Shown piece after piece: positions 50,223-61,501 of a stretch of DNA of 64,000 nt. A model generated the notes under the pieces. That model saw only the letters and a program-made list of their open reading frames with translations, was not told the origin of the DNA and did no database searches. Each line of letters begins with the position of its first letter. Positions within the stretch are counted from its first letter, which is position 1. The translations under genes were made by a program, and so were the position numbers. Source of the DNA: Blakeslea trispora (taxonomy: Eukaryota > Mucoromycota > Mucoromycetes > Mucorales > Choanephoraceae); assembly GCA_025331445.1 (NCBI GenBank), contig JAIWNE010000002.1, positions 558,001 through 622,000 of the forward strand, read 5' to 3'.

Positions 50223-50401
50223 AAAAAGAGAAAAAGAGAAAAAGAGAAAAAGAGAAAAAAGAGAAAAAGAGAAAAAGAGAAAAAGAGAAAAAGAGAAAAA
50301 GAGAAAAAGAGAAAAAGAGAAAAAGAGAAAAAGAGAAAAAGAGAAAAAGAGAAAAAGAGAAAAAGAGAAAAAGAGAAAAAGAGAAAAAGAGAAAAAGAGA
50401 A
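50223..50401. repeat. 8-bp tandem repeat satellite (AAAAAGAG)n
   Basis: About 22 copies of AAAAAGAG run uninterrupted, with one copy carrying an extra A near 50255–50260. All strands and frames are open through it, giving false KRKREKE or FSLFLF proteins. Confidence 0.95.
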
Positions 50402-50839
50402 TCTGATCTGCTCTATTAATGAAAACATGCCTTCTATTTATACTTTCATAATAACTGAATAGTAATCCCTATTCAGGCTTAGTGTAATTGATGATAGCTA
50501 ATTGGGTGTAATTTATCTGTTAAGTCAAGATGAGTTAAACAAGATTAAAGAGAGGGTTTTATTCAGTGTAGAATGGGATTGTCAATATAAATTGAGCTTG
50601 GTGACACAAAGTAGGATTGTGTCTTAAATAAATGTCTTGATTTAATGATGCATCTAGCTTACGATACATCAGGGTGCTTCCGATAAAGTCTGATGCCTAT
50701 TACACATAGACCAAGGGTTACCATCGGCACAGTTGTTTCGACCTAAGTGTCCCGATGTAAATGAAGTGTAATCCGAGCTCTTTTTTAGACTAAGCTAGAT
50801 GTCAATCTGGTTATGAATAATGAAGGGTCATATAAGCAG

Positions 50840-52160
50840 TTATACGTTTAGATCTAGATTATGTCTTAGATTGTTTACAACACTTTTGCAAACAGACCAA
50901 AATTTTTCAATAGGGTTGAGCTCAGGCAAATGATGATTTATCAAGTGTAAAAAAAAAGTGATTAAAATCAGATAAAGAATTGCTGTTTTTTTTCAAGAAA
51001 TATAGTGTCTATTTATATTATACCAGTCTGTGTCATAGGTCATTTATTCCGTTTTGTTTCCAAGTCAAAGTCCATTGGAAAATAAGAGTGAATTAATTGT
51101 ATTATTTACAAGAGTTTATAGCGACATCAAGTCTTGTATACGTTACTTGTTTCACTGACAAGTACACTTGTTTATATTATTTCTTCACGTAGCTTATTTC
51201 TTGATTTATTTGCATCTACCAAGTATATTGGCTGCTTGTTATGCTATGTTGTACACTTGATACAACAAATGAGATGAAAGACACACGCAATTATGGCCTC
51301 AGCTCACAATAAGATTCTAAGTGTCTGCTGCTTATAAATAGTAGCATTGTTCATAACAAAACAACAATCATGGAATTTCTCATGTCGATCCATTACATCC
51401 AAAACATGGCTAACAAAGTTGAAGTAATGCTCAGCAACTGTACGACTGTTGTTGCTTGTTTTTGCACCTGAAGTTCCTGTTACTTTTCTCTTTTATGATG
51501 GAGGGAATACTCTTAGTCTTCTTACACTGATGCTGACCACTACAAGAGAAGACGTCGCACATAGAATTGTAGTAGTCTTAGCTCTTATTTTAGTTACTTA
51601 AACAGCAGGTCACTCTCCTTTTCTTGACCAAGAGAAATTTCTTTTCAAATTAATATGGAAAGTGGCCTCATGTATACACACACAGTTATTGGCAAGATCT
51701 GTGTCTGTTTCCAGCCATCTCTTTACCCATTGGCAGCGCTCTTCAATTTTCTCAGGGCTATTACACTTAATCGATCCAGGACGTGCTTACTTGGAAGTAA
51801 TATTGCATTTGCCCTTGACAAATTTACTAAACCTGCTTTTTGTAATTTCAATCCTGCCGAACTTTTCGGTCGATACATGAAGCATATCATCCAAAGCGAC
51901 TAAGTTGGTGCTGCTGTCAGCCCACTTAGCCATACGCTCTCTAAGATCATCAGTCAAAGCAGGAGATCTAGATATTGGCCTACTACTACCAGAAGATCTT
52001 TGAACGAATTCTTGAGAATTTACACTGTCTTTCTTGTTCCAGTTTTGTACTGTTTGAATTTTAATATTAAGGTGATTAGCAGCAGTACGAGTACTTGCCC
52101 CTGTCATCCATTTCAGATTTCATGACCTTGTTACTCTGAATGTCATACTTGTTGTCTAAC
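50840..52160 (-). pseudogene. Tc1/IS630-type transposase relic, interrupted by another element
   Basis: On the minus strand, 52107–51787 is an open helix-turn-helix part (TRTAANHLNIKIQTVQNW … LTDDLRERMAKWAD … KSRFSKFVKGKCNI). The same frame goes on through an in-frame TAA to NSPEKIEERCQWVKRW, CVCIHEATFHINLKRNFSWS, then TKIRAKTTTIL, TSNNSRTVAEHYFNFV and CFVMNNATIYK, with further stops after KGE, PAV and FPPS. The final catalytic motif LPELNPIEKFWS lies at about 50880–50925, past a 332-bp insertion. Of the DDE triad, the first Asp reads His (CIHEA) and the second Asn (VMNNA); only the Glu is kept. It is therefore dead. Terminal inverted repeats were not found. Confidence 0.85.
50934..51265. mobile_element. 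332-bp non-autonomous hAT-like insertion
   Basis: It is flanked by the 7-bp direct repeat CAAATGA at 50927–50933 and 51266–51272. The ends are imperfect inverted repeats around TATCAAGTGTA (50939–50949) and TACACTTGATA (51252–51262). It has no ORF. Removing it together with one copy of the repeat brings the transposase relic back together at …CLSSH|LPELNPIE…, which sets its borders. A 7- to 8-bp target duplication points to the hAT or a related superfamily. Confidence 0.75.
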
Positions 52161-53547
52161 CCGTCTTAAAAAACATTGCCCAATTTCAAGAAAAAATCAA
52201 TAAAGAGTAGGGTAGCTTATGCGTCAGATTTTTCTTTTTGTGCTGCAAAGAAGAAACAGAGTCTCATTGGAAAAGAAATAAAATCACTAGAAATCGGTGG
52301 AAACATGGCTTTTTACGGATATAATTACATGGTCTTGGTTTCATTAAATGCTGGTATTTTTTACATTTGGATAAAAGCACAGGACATATATTATTGTAAA
52401 ATGCTATGTTGATTACCATTGCTTTCTCAACATATTCATTAAATATCAAATAGCAAAAATTACTATGCTTTAAGTACACATAAATTCCCTTTCCCTCATA
52501 AATGAATGCTTCACAATCCCATTTTACATCTTTTTCTATTCTTATCTTTTATTTGGTTGAATAGCAAACTTAGTTTCTCAAAAAAAAAATTAAGCGGACT
52601 CTCTACTACTATAAGCCTTGTGAAAAAATGTTGTACTATATCCGTTGATATCCTTTACATAAGAACAGAATAAAAATATATTTGAAAGCATATCAAAACA
52701 AATTACCGAGTGTTAGGATCGATCTATTTCATTATTACAAAAATCGCAGACAAAGTCATCAACTGTCAATATTAGACATAAATCAATTCTGGAAGGTGAA
52801 AGACAAGTCTCAAATTATACAAAGTTATCTGCTTACAAAAGTATATGCTAAATGAGATAGAAAAGAGAAAGGTCAATTCTACCTATCTTCACTTTTGCAA
52901 GTGTATTTGCATCAGTGAATTTTTATGTTGTATTCATCTTGATAATCACAATTACATTTGTGATGGCTAGCTTATGTAACACTTAAATGAAATCCGCGTT
53001 GACTACTTATTCTTCATTTTACCACAGTTATGCTGCATTTGTAGTTATATTTGTATCCGTACTCATGAATGCATTGCTTTTTTAATAAAAATTTTCTTCG
53101 TCTGTCATTGTTTTCTATTGAGCCTGCTGTACTTGAGCTCTATGTATTATCGCAATCAATGATTAAGACTAATAAAATATATTGTAACAAAGGGTAAAGA
53201 CAAGAACCTTGTTTGGGTCAAATCATAATATGAAACAATGAAAAGTTAAATCAGTTCCATGTCAAAAATAAAAAACACCGAGTTCTTGCGTCATTGAGAG
53301 AGAGTTGCATTCGTTACTGTTGCATATCGAGTGAAGAGCTACCCAAAATTATTGAGCTAATTGAGAAATGGGTTGAGGCAATGTAGCAAATGCGTTCCTC
53401 TTATTCATTTCGAGAGTTCAAAAAATCGAGTTATACAGTTTATCTGATACATATCGTTCAGAACCAAGTAAATGAATGTTTGATTTGTTTAATTTATTGA
53501 AAGAAAAAAATGACACCTTGAGCAAAATAATTACAATATATAAACAC
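52161..53547. other. AT-rich desert
   Basis: No ORF, RNA gene or repeat that I can support. Confidence 0.5.
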
Positions 53548-54204
53548 TTAAGGAGCAGTACATCTACCTCTGACACAGGCTTCCTGACAGTCATCGCTGT
53601 CATCACAGCAAGCATCAACAGGACCCTTACCATTTCCTAAGCCTTGGTATCCCTTCTTACAAGGACCGGGAGTACCTGGAGAAGAGGCTCCATTACAGAC
53701 GCCACTGACACAAGCATTTCTGCAATCATCACTGTTCTTACAACAATCGCCTTTGTAGCCATCGCCGTTACCAAGGCCATAAGATCCAGGCAAACATGAA
53801 GGATTTGGCTTACCAGGAGTGTCACTAGTAGTTGGCTTACCAGGCAGGTCACTAGTAGTTGAGGGCTTGGAAGCACCGTTGCATACACCACTGACACAGC
53901 TGTTATAGCAATCGTCACTATTCTTGCAACAGTAGCCCTTATATCCATTACCTTTACCAAGGCCAGAAGATCCAGGAGTACAAGTACCAGTACCAGGTTG
54001 GTTACTAGGTGCAGAAGGGCCGTTGCAGACGCCGCTAATACAAGATTCATAGCAATCATCATTCTCTTCGCAGCAGTATCCCTTGTATCCATCACCTTTA
54101 GCTAAACCGGCAGAACCAGAGATACAAGTAGAGCTTCCAGGAGCAGCATAAGCTTGAAGACCAGCGAAAGCGGCAAGAAGAAGAACAGAGTAAGACAACT
54201 TCAT
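53548..54204 (-). CDS. Secreted protein with four six-cysteine modules (BAS2-like)
   Basis: A single exon encodes 218 aa. A signal peptide (MKLSYSVLLLAAFAGLQAYA) is followed by four modules of about 35 residues, each with the pattern C-x3-G-x2-GL-x-(K/N)G-x6-CC-x4-DDC-x3-C-x2-G-x-C. The 24 cysteines are all in these modules. Modules 1–3 share GYKGYCC/GYKGDCC and SGVCNG; module 4 is more diverged (GPVDACC, RGRC). Linkers are Pro/Ser/Thr-rich and include the near-repeats TTSDLPGKP and TTSDTPGKP. A single such module is known from small fungal secreted proteins of the BAS2 (biotrophy-associated secreted protein 2) type. The role here is unknown; wall binding or interaction with other organisms are possibilities. 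Confidence 0.88.
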   Translation of the reverse strand: MKLSYSVLLLAAFAGLQAYAAPGSSTCISGSAGLAKGDGYKGYCCEENDDCYESCISGVCNGPSAPSNQPGTGTCTPGSSGLGKGNGYKGYCCKNSDDCYNSCVSGVCNGASKPSTTSDLPGKPTTSDTPGKPNPSCLPGSYGLGNGDGYKGDCCKNSDDCRNACVSGVCNGASSPGTPGPCKKGYQGLGNGKGPVDACCDDSDDCQEACVRGRCTAP

Positions 54205-54254
54205 TGTGTATAGAACAGCTTGATTGAATGAGGGGAATCTCTTTGAGTGCGTCC

Positions 54255-54262
54255 TTTATATA
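54255..54262 (-). promoter_or_regulatory. TATA box of the four-module secreted protein gene
   Basis: TATATAAA reads on the minus strand about 50 bases upstream of the ATG at 54204, which implies a short leader of 20–30 nt. It is the clearest TATA element I saw in front of a gene in this window and fits an inducible gene. Confidence 0.6.
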
Positions 54263-57177
54263 CCAAAACCAAAGCTTTTTTTTCTTCAATTCAATGTAAT
54301 ACCAACTGCGAAGGCATTATTTTTAACATCAAAAATACAAATATGGTTTACTTGTGTAGTCAAACAAAATATCTTATGTTGTTTAATTGAGGTTGCATTT
54401 TTCTCATTTTAAAGTTCAGATCCTATTTATAGTCACTCATCAGTCTTTTTTAATAGTATTGTGCACATTCAGTAGAGTAATGTAGCTAAACAACCTTTGA
54501 AATGATTGTGAAATGCAAATTATTTCAACCCAAAGAATCAGCGAAAAGCAAAGAAATTGAGATATTTTGTACATGAACCAAACCAGCATTGATCGTGTGA
54601 TTGTACAGAAGCGTCTGTCCTATTTCTTTGTCATTTGTTCAACAATCCCAATTCTAGAATCTTGATTTACAAATGATCAGCAAAACAATTGGTGGTATAA
54701 ACGAACAGTCAGTATGTTACAAAGGCTGTTGTGATACAGGTTGCTCAATACCCTGTTATTCATATTCAATGTCCAGAATGCGTTTGATGTATCTCAGAAA
54801 AAAGGCTCTTTCACACCAAAGAACGGGTCTTTCTAGCGGGTATTTGTCTTGAGATAGTACTCTAACTTTCATGGGGGAGGGTTTTGAAAAAAGAAAATCT
54901 ATACCTAGTAATGTATACTGAAATAGAAAAATCTTTCAAGTAAAGCTAGTAGGTTTTTTCACAGGGTGCAGTGTTGTGATCGACAGGATTAGTTCCGACT
55001 GCTGTAAAAACAGAGGATTTTATGAATCTGAGTAACTTTGCTATTTTTGGTATACTCTTCAGAAAAAGAAAAAATACCTAATTATGTTGTAAGAGGAACA
55101 GGGTTTTATGAAAGTAGGGAAATATAGTCGACACATCCATCCAAAGAATCTCGGCAGTAAACGATACATTCATACATACGGGTGTAGTTAGAAATGATTT
55201 CCCACTTTTAAAAGTTAACTAGTTTCGATACTCATACTTGAGGTGCACACCGTATTGAATGCATGTTAGAAGTAAAGCTTGATACATTTCGCGATCAAAT
55301 AAATTACTCTCAAGATGAATGCAATGTTTCTCTTGTAAGAATATTCCAGAATTCAACGTTATCAGTCTACCCGATCTTGCTTTGATAAATTATGTTTTAT
55401 CACTATATTCAATTGTGATCTTTTGTTGCAATCAATACAGTCCGGCTGATGGATATTTTCGGCTAGAAAAAAAGAAGTAATTAGTGAGCACAGAAAAATG
55501 AGCTTGCCAGTTACATAAAGATGGTTGGTGGTTAATCAAAATATGATTGCCGAAAGATAACATTGAATTTTGCCCGTTAATGCATTTCCTTTCGTTGTTG
55601 AAATCATTCATTCGCCGAGAAAGTCGCTTCTCGAACCTGAATCAGACACTTTTATCAAAAATAAGAGAAAGGGCAATAATGGAAAAAAAGAGATATAGTT
55701 CAGACTAACGATGAAAAAGGAACTTGGAAGGATGACATTAGTTGATGTAGAAACAACTAAAGAGGTACAACAGCTGCTCATCTTTTAAGTCCTTCAATGA
55801 ACTCCTTAACACTGTAAAATCTTTAAAGGTCAGTTATTTGGTGATGAACGATGCTAGTACCCATAAGCCAAACCAATGATTAAAAGCTATAGGCCATAGA
55901 ATAATGTATCTCCTTCCTTACTCGCTTGTGTTAAATCTTGTTGAACAATTCTGGACCTCAATGGAAAGAGAAATAAGGCGCCATTGTTTGATGAAAAGAG
56001 AAGCATAATCTCCTAGAATTGGCGATATATGTAATAGTGTTTGGTTTAGTGATATTTGTGGCCGTTGATTTCATTCCAAACATCAAACTACACACTGCTT
56101 TAAATGAACTTGATTATAAGACTTTCATTGAATAAATGCCTACTAATTTTTTGAACAAATCAAATAGAGTATTATGAAAACTAAAATATTCAATGTTGTT
56201 AATTGAAATATGGTTAAGTGCTATGGTTTAAGCCTAGTCGTAACTTCTCCTCTTATTCATATCTACTTTTCTTTTTGTATTCTGGTAAGGTGCTGTAAGA
56301 CTAAGCACATCCTCATACTCGCTCAGAGTGCCAGGCTAAATCATATATGGCTTCCTATTTAGCAGAAGTTTTGTTAAAAATAACAGTGTTTTTCATCTCT
56401 ATCTTATTACACAACTCTCAAAAGAGAAGACGAAATGATTAACCACCGAAATTTGATGGAGGATTATCTCAAGACTGAAACTGACAGCATGGAATTAGTC
56501 TTTGAGTACGACAGCATCATTACATAAGCAAATTTTACCAATGTGCTCATGAAATTCCAGCAAATCAATTTGTGAAGAGATCAAAGGCAATAACAATAGT
56601 AAACTGTGGTATATGGGCTGAAGGTGCTGTGGAGCGAACATAAGGCTTGTAGTGGTCCTAATTGTTTGGTGATCTTTTTTTTTTTGGCGCGATAGAAGTG
56701 TAGATGTAATCGACGATTTATCACTTTTAATACACGTATTTGGTTTTTGTTTGAGAAACACTGACTTCTTTTTCTATGTTAGGACCTGCAGTTACTTTAC
56801 CCTCTCGGTATACAGAGCTTGGTGAATAAAGAACCATTTTCTACGTCACTGTGTGACTAAGCAAAACATTGTCGCTCTTTGAATAAGAAAAAATTGTAAA
56901 CGCCACCTTATTATTTCTTTCTCTCCTTCCTTTAACTCTTTCTTTTCTTCAAATCTTGTACCTTATTTCTTAAGGACGCACACTTATCCAAAAAAAAATA
57001 GTTAAAAACTTATTGGATATATTGAGCATAATCTCCTTGTTTTCATCTAAACAATAAAAAAAATAATTGTCTTAAAAAAAAGCTAATAGCTTGAAGAATA
57101 AGGTGAGTCTCTTTATGCAAATACGCAACCCTCAGCTCACACATGTTCCCATTCTCTTCTTTCATTCAGTTATCATC
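54263..57177. other. 2.9-kb intergenic region, nothing recognised
   Basis: AT-rich, with only short scattered ORFs. The right end contains the promoter of the PHD-finger gene. Confidence 0.5.
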
Positions 57178-59025
57178 ATGCCATATGAAGGAGTAAAGGA
57201 GGATTGAAATAAATGTGTGATTTGTATGCTGATTTCTTATTATAGGATGCATGTGTTGTGTGTAAAGGAATTAAATCTACACATGAAAATCCCATCATCT
57301 ATTGTGATGGAGAAGACAAAACCAATACAGAAAATGAAAGTAAGTTGATGTGACAAACAAATCGCTCATTACTAAAAAAAAACAATACTTAGAATGCAAC
57401 ATGCCTGTACATAAACGTAAGACAAGTTATTGATGTCAGTTCATATCATCTAACACAGTTGATAGGTTGCTACAATCTTAAAGAAATCCCTGAAGGCGAC
57501 TGGTTTTGCCAAAGCTGCTTGAACAAGATCAAGAAGAGAACCACAGTAAAGTAACATGTTTGTCCGACCAGACAGATTTATTTATTGTTGTTTTTATTAT
57601 TAGAGTATAATTTGTTGTACCACAAAGGATGGAGCATTAAAGCCAACAGACGCTTCAGGAAAGTACATGCACATTGTTTGCGCCATGTGGAACAAATCTG
57701 TCGTCTCAAAGAAAGAGCCTTATACGATCGATGAATCAGAATTGGGACAACACGTGAGTGTATCTAATCCAGTATACAGGCCAAAGACTAACTATCTTTA
57801 TCTCAGAAATGTATCTATTGTTCCAAGAAACAAGGTCTATGTATAGCCTGTGAAGATGATGCTTGTTCAGTGTATGTTGCAACATTTCAATATATCATTG
57901 AGTCTAATTTAGCAAATACAGATATTTTCATGTCACATGTGCAATCAACAAGGGTATGCTTAAAGCCTTTGCTGTTATACCTGATGAATACTCGCCTAGA
58001 TGCTCAAGACATCAAATAAAAACACAGAGCAAAGGAAGACGCCTTCGCGCAAGACAATTGGATGACACTGAAGAGAGCGAGGAAGAGACTGAAGAGGATA
58101 GCGAAGAAAGTGACGAAGATGAAAACGAAGAGGAAAGTGAAAGAAATTCAGACGATGGCGAAGATGAGGAAGAAGAAAAGAGAAAAAAGGACTTTGAAGA
58201 CAAGAAAAAGAATCCAATGTTCATGGCACCTAAAAAGAAACTAGCGCTTTCATCTAATAAACTCATTACACAAAACGCAGCAAACATGAAACTCATAAAG
58301 AAAGATGTCTCATCAAAGCGGCATATTCGCTTAGATGAGAGCTCAGATGATGATATGGGCACCTCCAACAACAAAAAGCCTAGAAACAACTCTGCAACTT
58401 ATAGAAAAAACCCAGCTCTGGGTATATCTTCAAATAGTAACAACACTACACCTAATACCACTCAGCAAAAGAACGAAGGTTTATCTTATCGAGAGCGCTT
58501 CAAAAAGCCAGATACAGAACTTATACCAAGCTTGCTAAGTGAACTAAAAAGGCCATCTACCGGTAGTGCTGCTCCATCACCTTCTGCGATGGATGATAAT
58601 TTCCGTAGACAGCAAATACAACAACAGCAAGCTCAACACACTCAGCAATTACAACAGCAACAACAACAACAACAACAACAACAACAGTTAGTACAACCAC
58701 AGCCTCAGTCACAACCTCAACTATCGCAACTGTTACAGCAGCAGTCGCCACAGCAGGTGCAAACAAATAAGAATAGTTCTATAGAATTGAACAAGCTGAG
58801 GGAGGAAGTAAAGAAACTAAATAGTTTCAAACAGAAGTAGCAGAAGTATTTTTGGCATTGAATGTCCCTGTTTCCCCCTCAACGCCATCACCTCAATCAG
58901 ATGTAGAGAGCTATGTTGATCAGCTCAGACAAACCATTCAACGCGTCGGCCCTGTCAGGGATGAAGAAATGGATCAAATCAAGAGCTATGCAGAAAATCT
59001 TGTAAACAAAAGTAAAAGCAAATGA
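57178..59025 (+). CDS. PHD–ePHD chromatin reader of the AF10/Jade/BRPF type
   Basis: Exons: 57178–57192, 57246–57339, 57393–57416, 57466–57545, 57604–57753, 57807–57871, 57922–58756 and probably 58825–59025, giving 487 aa. The first PHD finger (DACVVCKGI … YCDG … CNMPVHKRCYNL … DWFCQSC) is followed at once by a C2HC pre-PHD/ePHD (IICCTTKDGALKPT … HIVCAMWN … KCIYCSKKQGLCIACE … YFHVTCAINKGM … CSRHQ). Such pairs read unmodified or methylated histone H3 tails. Then come a long Glu/Asp/Ser run, a Lys-rich region and a poly-Gln stretch encoded by CAA/CAG. The frame hits TAG at 58838–58840, but clear coding continues in another frame to TGA at 59023–59025. A 68-nt GT–AG intron (58757–58824) would join them. 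Exon 1 (15 nt) is also tentative. Confidence 0.82.
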
Positions 59026-60751
59026 GAGAGATTTTCATTACTTCAATCTGGATTTACTCTGGAATCAGTAATCCAATTTTCATTAAAGTACAATATAAGC
59101 CTAGAAAGGAAATATGCTCTTTTTTGTGTTGACCTTGTTGAGATAGAGCGATTTAGACAATAGGCGAAACGGAAATCAAGTGGAAGCCCTTCTAAGGCTC
59201 TGTTACAAATGCTTCTTTATAATGATCCATCCTTTGTTTTCAAATTAATTTGACTTGATCCTCGTGTAACAACATTACTTTTTATGTCCAAGTATTGGTT
59301 TAGCTGTCAAAGTAAATTCACCAAGAAAAAAAGCCTTTTTTTTTTTTTCATTCTGCTTACAATACGTTGTCAAAATCATAATAAAACACAGTCTAAAATG
59401 TGAAGACAAAAATGCTAATACTCACTTTAATCCTCAACGAAAAGGACAAAATGATAGAAATATGAATCGAGATTAAAGCAATCAAAGAAACCCAAAGCTA
59501 TGTCATGTTAAAGCAGAAAACCAGTTTTCTGTTATATAGAAAGACATTCAAATTAACAAGAAGTCTTCTTGGTAGATATGGAGAGTTTTCGCAAAAGAAA
59601 AGCTTAATAATGTTTTTGCGTATTTGTCAGGCAAAAGTGTTTCCCCTATTGTTCTGCAAAGCGAAAGTTTAATCTCATAGTTTGTTCAATCAAAATTTAA
59701 ACTACCTTGCTCAGATTATCTTTATGATACAAAAGTCAAATGAACACCATGTCAAGTTGACTATGAAAGGCTTGAACGATGAAATTGAACATATAAGCCA
59801 AAGTCTGACTATAAATGAGTACTTATCCTCCTAAAGATTGTGATTCAACAAATCTAACAACGCTATAGTCTCCATAGAATTTCAACGTTTAAGCTTTAGC
59901 AGCACAAGTATGAATAAAGTAATGTTTGAGATGAAACCAAAATCCATCAAGCTGATTATTGGTTGTGAATGAACCGCAGTGATGTGTCAATGCTTCTGAT
60001 GCACAAGAGAAAGACAGCGCAGCCAATTACCGAGAAATAAAAAAAAGATTTAAAGGAAACAAAAGCCGAGAACACATTGCATCTTTTGTTTGGTACGAAA
60101 ATATTGTTTGATTTTGTCACTGCAAAAAAAAAAAAATAAGCTTTTAGCACCAGTTTGAAACTATTCACTTTATCTAGTATACACATTCACTACACAAGAA
60201 ACTTCAGGTAGTGAATGTTGCAAATCCAATTAGCTAAATAATAGATCTGATGGAGAATACATTCACTGTAGTTGAATTGCATCAAAAGCGTAGTTATCTA
60301 TTGCCTTTGTTTCATTATGAACAAACAAGAAGCAGCTAGGCCCAATCTCTTAGACAATTTGATATTTTTAACTGTCTACCATATAAAGAAATCTTTAATC
60401 TTGGGTTGGATAAAAATACATTTTATGGTCAGAGTGACTTACAGCTCATAAAACTCATTTATCTCTCTGGTCCTGTATTTCTTGCTTAAAAGGTACTACC
60501 AATAAATCATCGTGATATCTTCAAGCATGAGAAATGAGCCCTTTGAAAGTCTTCCTAATTAAGCCTCTTCCTATTCTGTTGTTCTGGAACTCTATAGCCT
60601 ATCTAAATATAGAACACGTGGATTAGACTATCAAAACCCGAATCTATTTTTAAATCGAAAAAAAAGCCATATATAAATAAACAATAGATTTTTTTTTCTT
60701 TTATATTTTCTCCTTTTTTTTTTTTTTGCAGAAAAAGTTACAAATAAAGAA
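59026..60751. other. Intergenic, nothing recognised
   Basis: AT-rich. A long pyrimidine tract ending in TTTGCAG (60705–60730) directly precedes the next gene and could be the 3' end of a 5'-UTR intron. Confidence 0.5.
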
Positions 60752-61204
60752 ATGACAAGCAAGCTAAAGTCATGTTTGATAAAGCAGGAATCTCACAAGA
60801 GAAAAAGACAAGAGAAAGCTGTCAGATTTGATGATGAGGATATTGCTATTATTGATACCTATTCACCCATGGATTATGACCGTGGATCTATTTTCGCCTT
60901 TCCAATTCAATACAAAATCAACCCTGCCATTCTTGCCAACACGATGCCTCTAGAGATACCAGCTTCTCCAACTGACTCGGAAACGAGCAACTCAGATTCT
61001 GAACTGCTTGAGATGCCTGATACCAAGCGAAAACGACCTAGGTTAACGATTGATACAAGTTTATGCGCGGATGGGCCCCTTTTTTTCACAAGCCTCTCAA
61101 CAAACCATATCAAACACAAGGACCATGAGGCAGAGTATGACACTAGCGACTACTTGATACCTGTTACAGCATCCTCAGTCATCCCACCTACTTTTAATTT
61201 TTAA
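60752..61204 (+). CDS. Hypothetical protein, 150 aa, with a VRF…YSPxDYDR motif
   Basis: Single-exon frame. The N-terminus is basic (KSCLIKQESHKRKRQEK) and leads into AVRFDDEDIAIIDTYSPMDYDRGS. A K-V-x-F sequence followed by TYSPxxYDR is seen as a short linear block in many otherwise disordered fungal regulators, where the VxF could dock protein phosphatase 1; this role is inference. The rest is low in order, with SPTDSETSNSDSELLEMPD and KRKRPRLTID. The ATG follows a splice-acceptor-like TTTGCAG by 21 nt, so an upstream leader exon is possible. I do not recognise a named family. Confidence 0.6.
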   Translation: MTSKLKSCLIKQESHKRKRQEKAVRFDDEDIAIIDTYSPMDYDRGSIFAFPIQYKINPAILANTMPLEIPASPTDSETSNSDSELLEMPDTKRKRPRLTIDTSLCADGPLFFTSLSTNHIKHKDHEAEYDTSDYLIPVTASSVIPPTFNF

Positions 61205-61501
61205 TCATGTTGCTTATACCTCTTATTACCCCCCCTCTTTAGTAACAATGTTACCTTTTATGCTGTAGAAAAAAAAAAGTAATTTTGCCAGCTTCACTTT
61301 AGAAGTTCTTACGTGGCACTATCTTGTATATAGTTTAACTCCTACTTTTGTCTGTTGTAATACAAAAAAAAAAGGTTTTTTTTTTGTGTGATAATAAATT
61401 GTATTCATCTAACCTTAAGAGATCAGAAGAAAGAAGAAGTTGTCATGGCAACTGAAACTCCAAAAGTAACCCGAAGCTTTTTAAAAGAAGAGATTTATTT
61501 A

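Noticed and set aside
50153..50462. Three overlapping ORFs over the 8-bp repeat
   Set aside because: Any frame through a stop-free repeat stays open; there is no sequence complexity or gene context.
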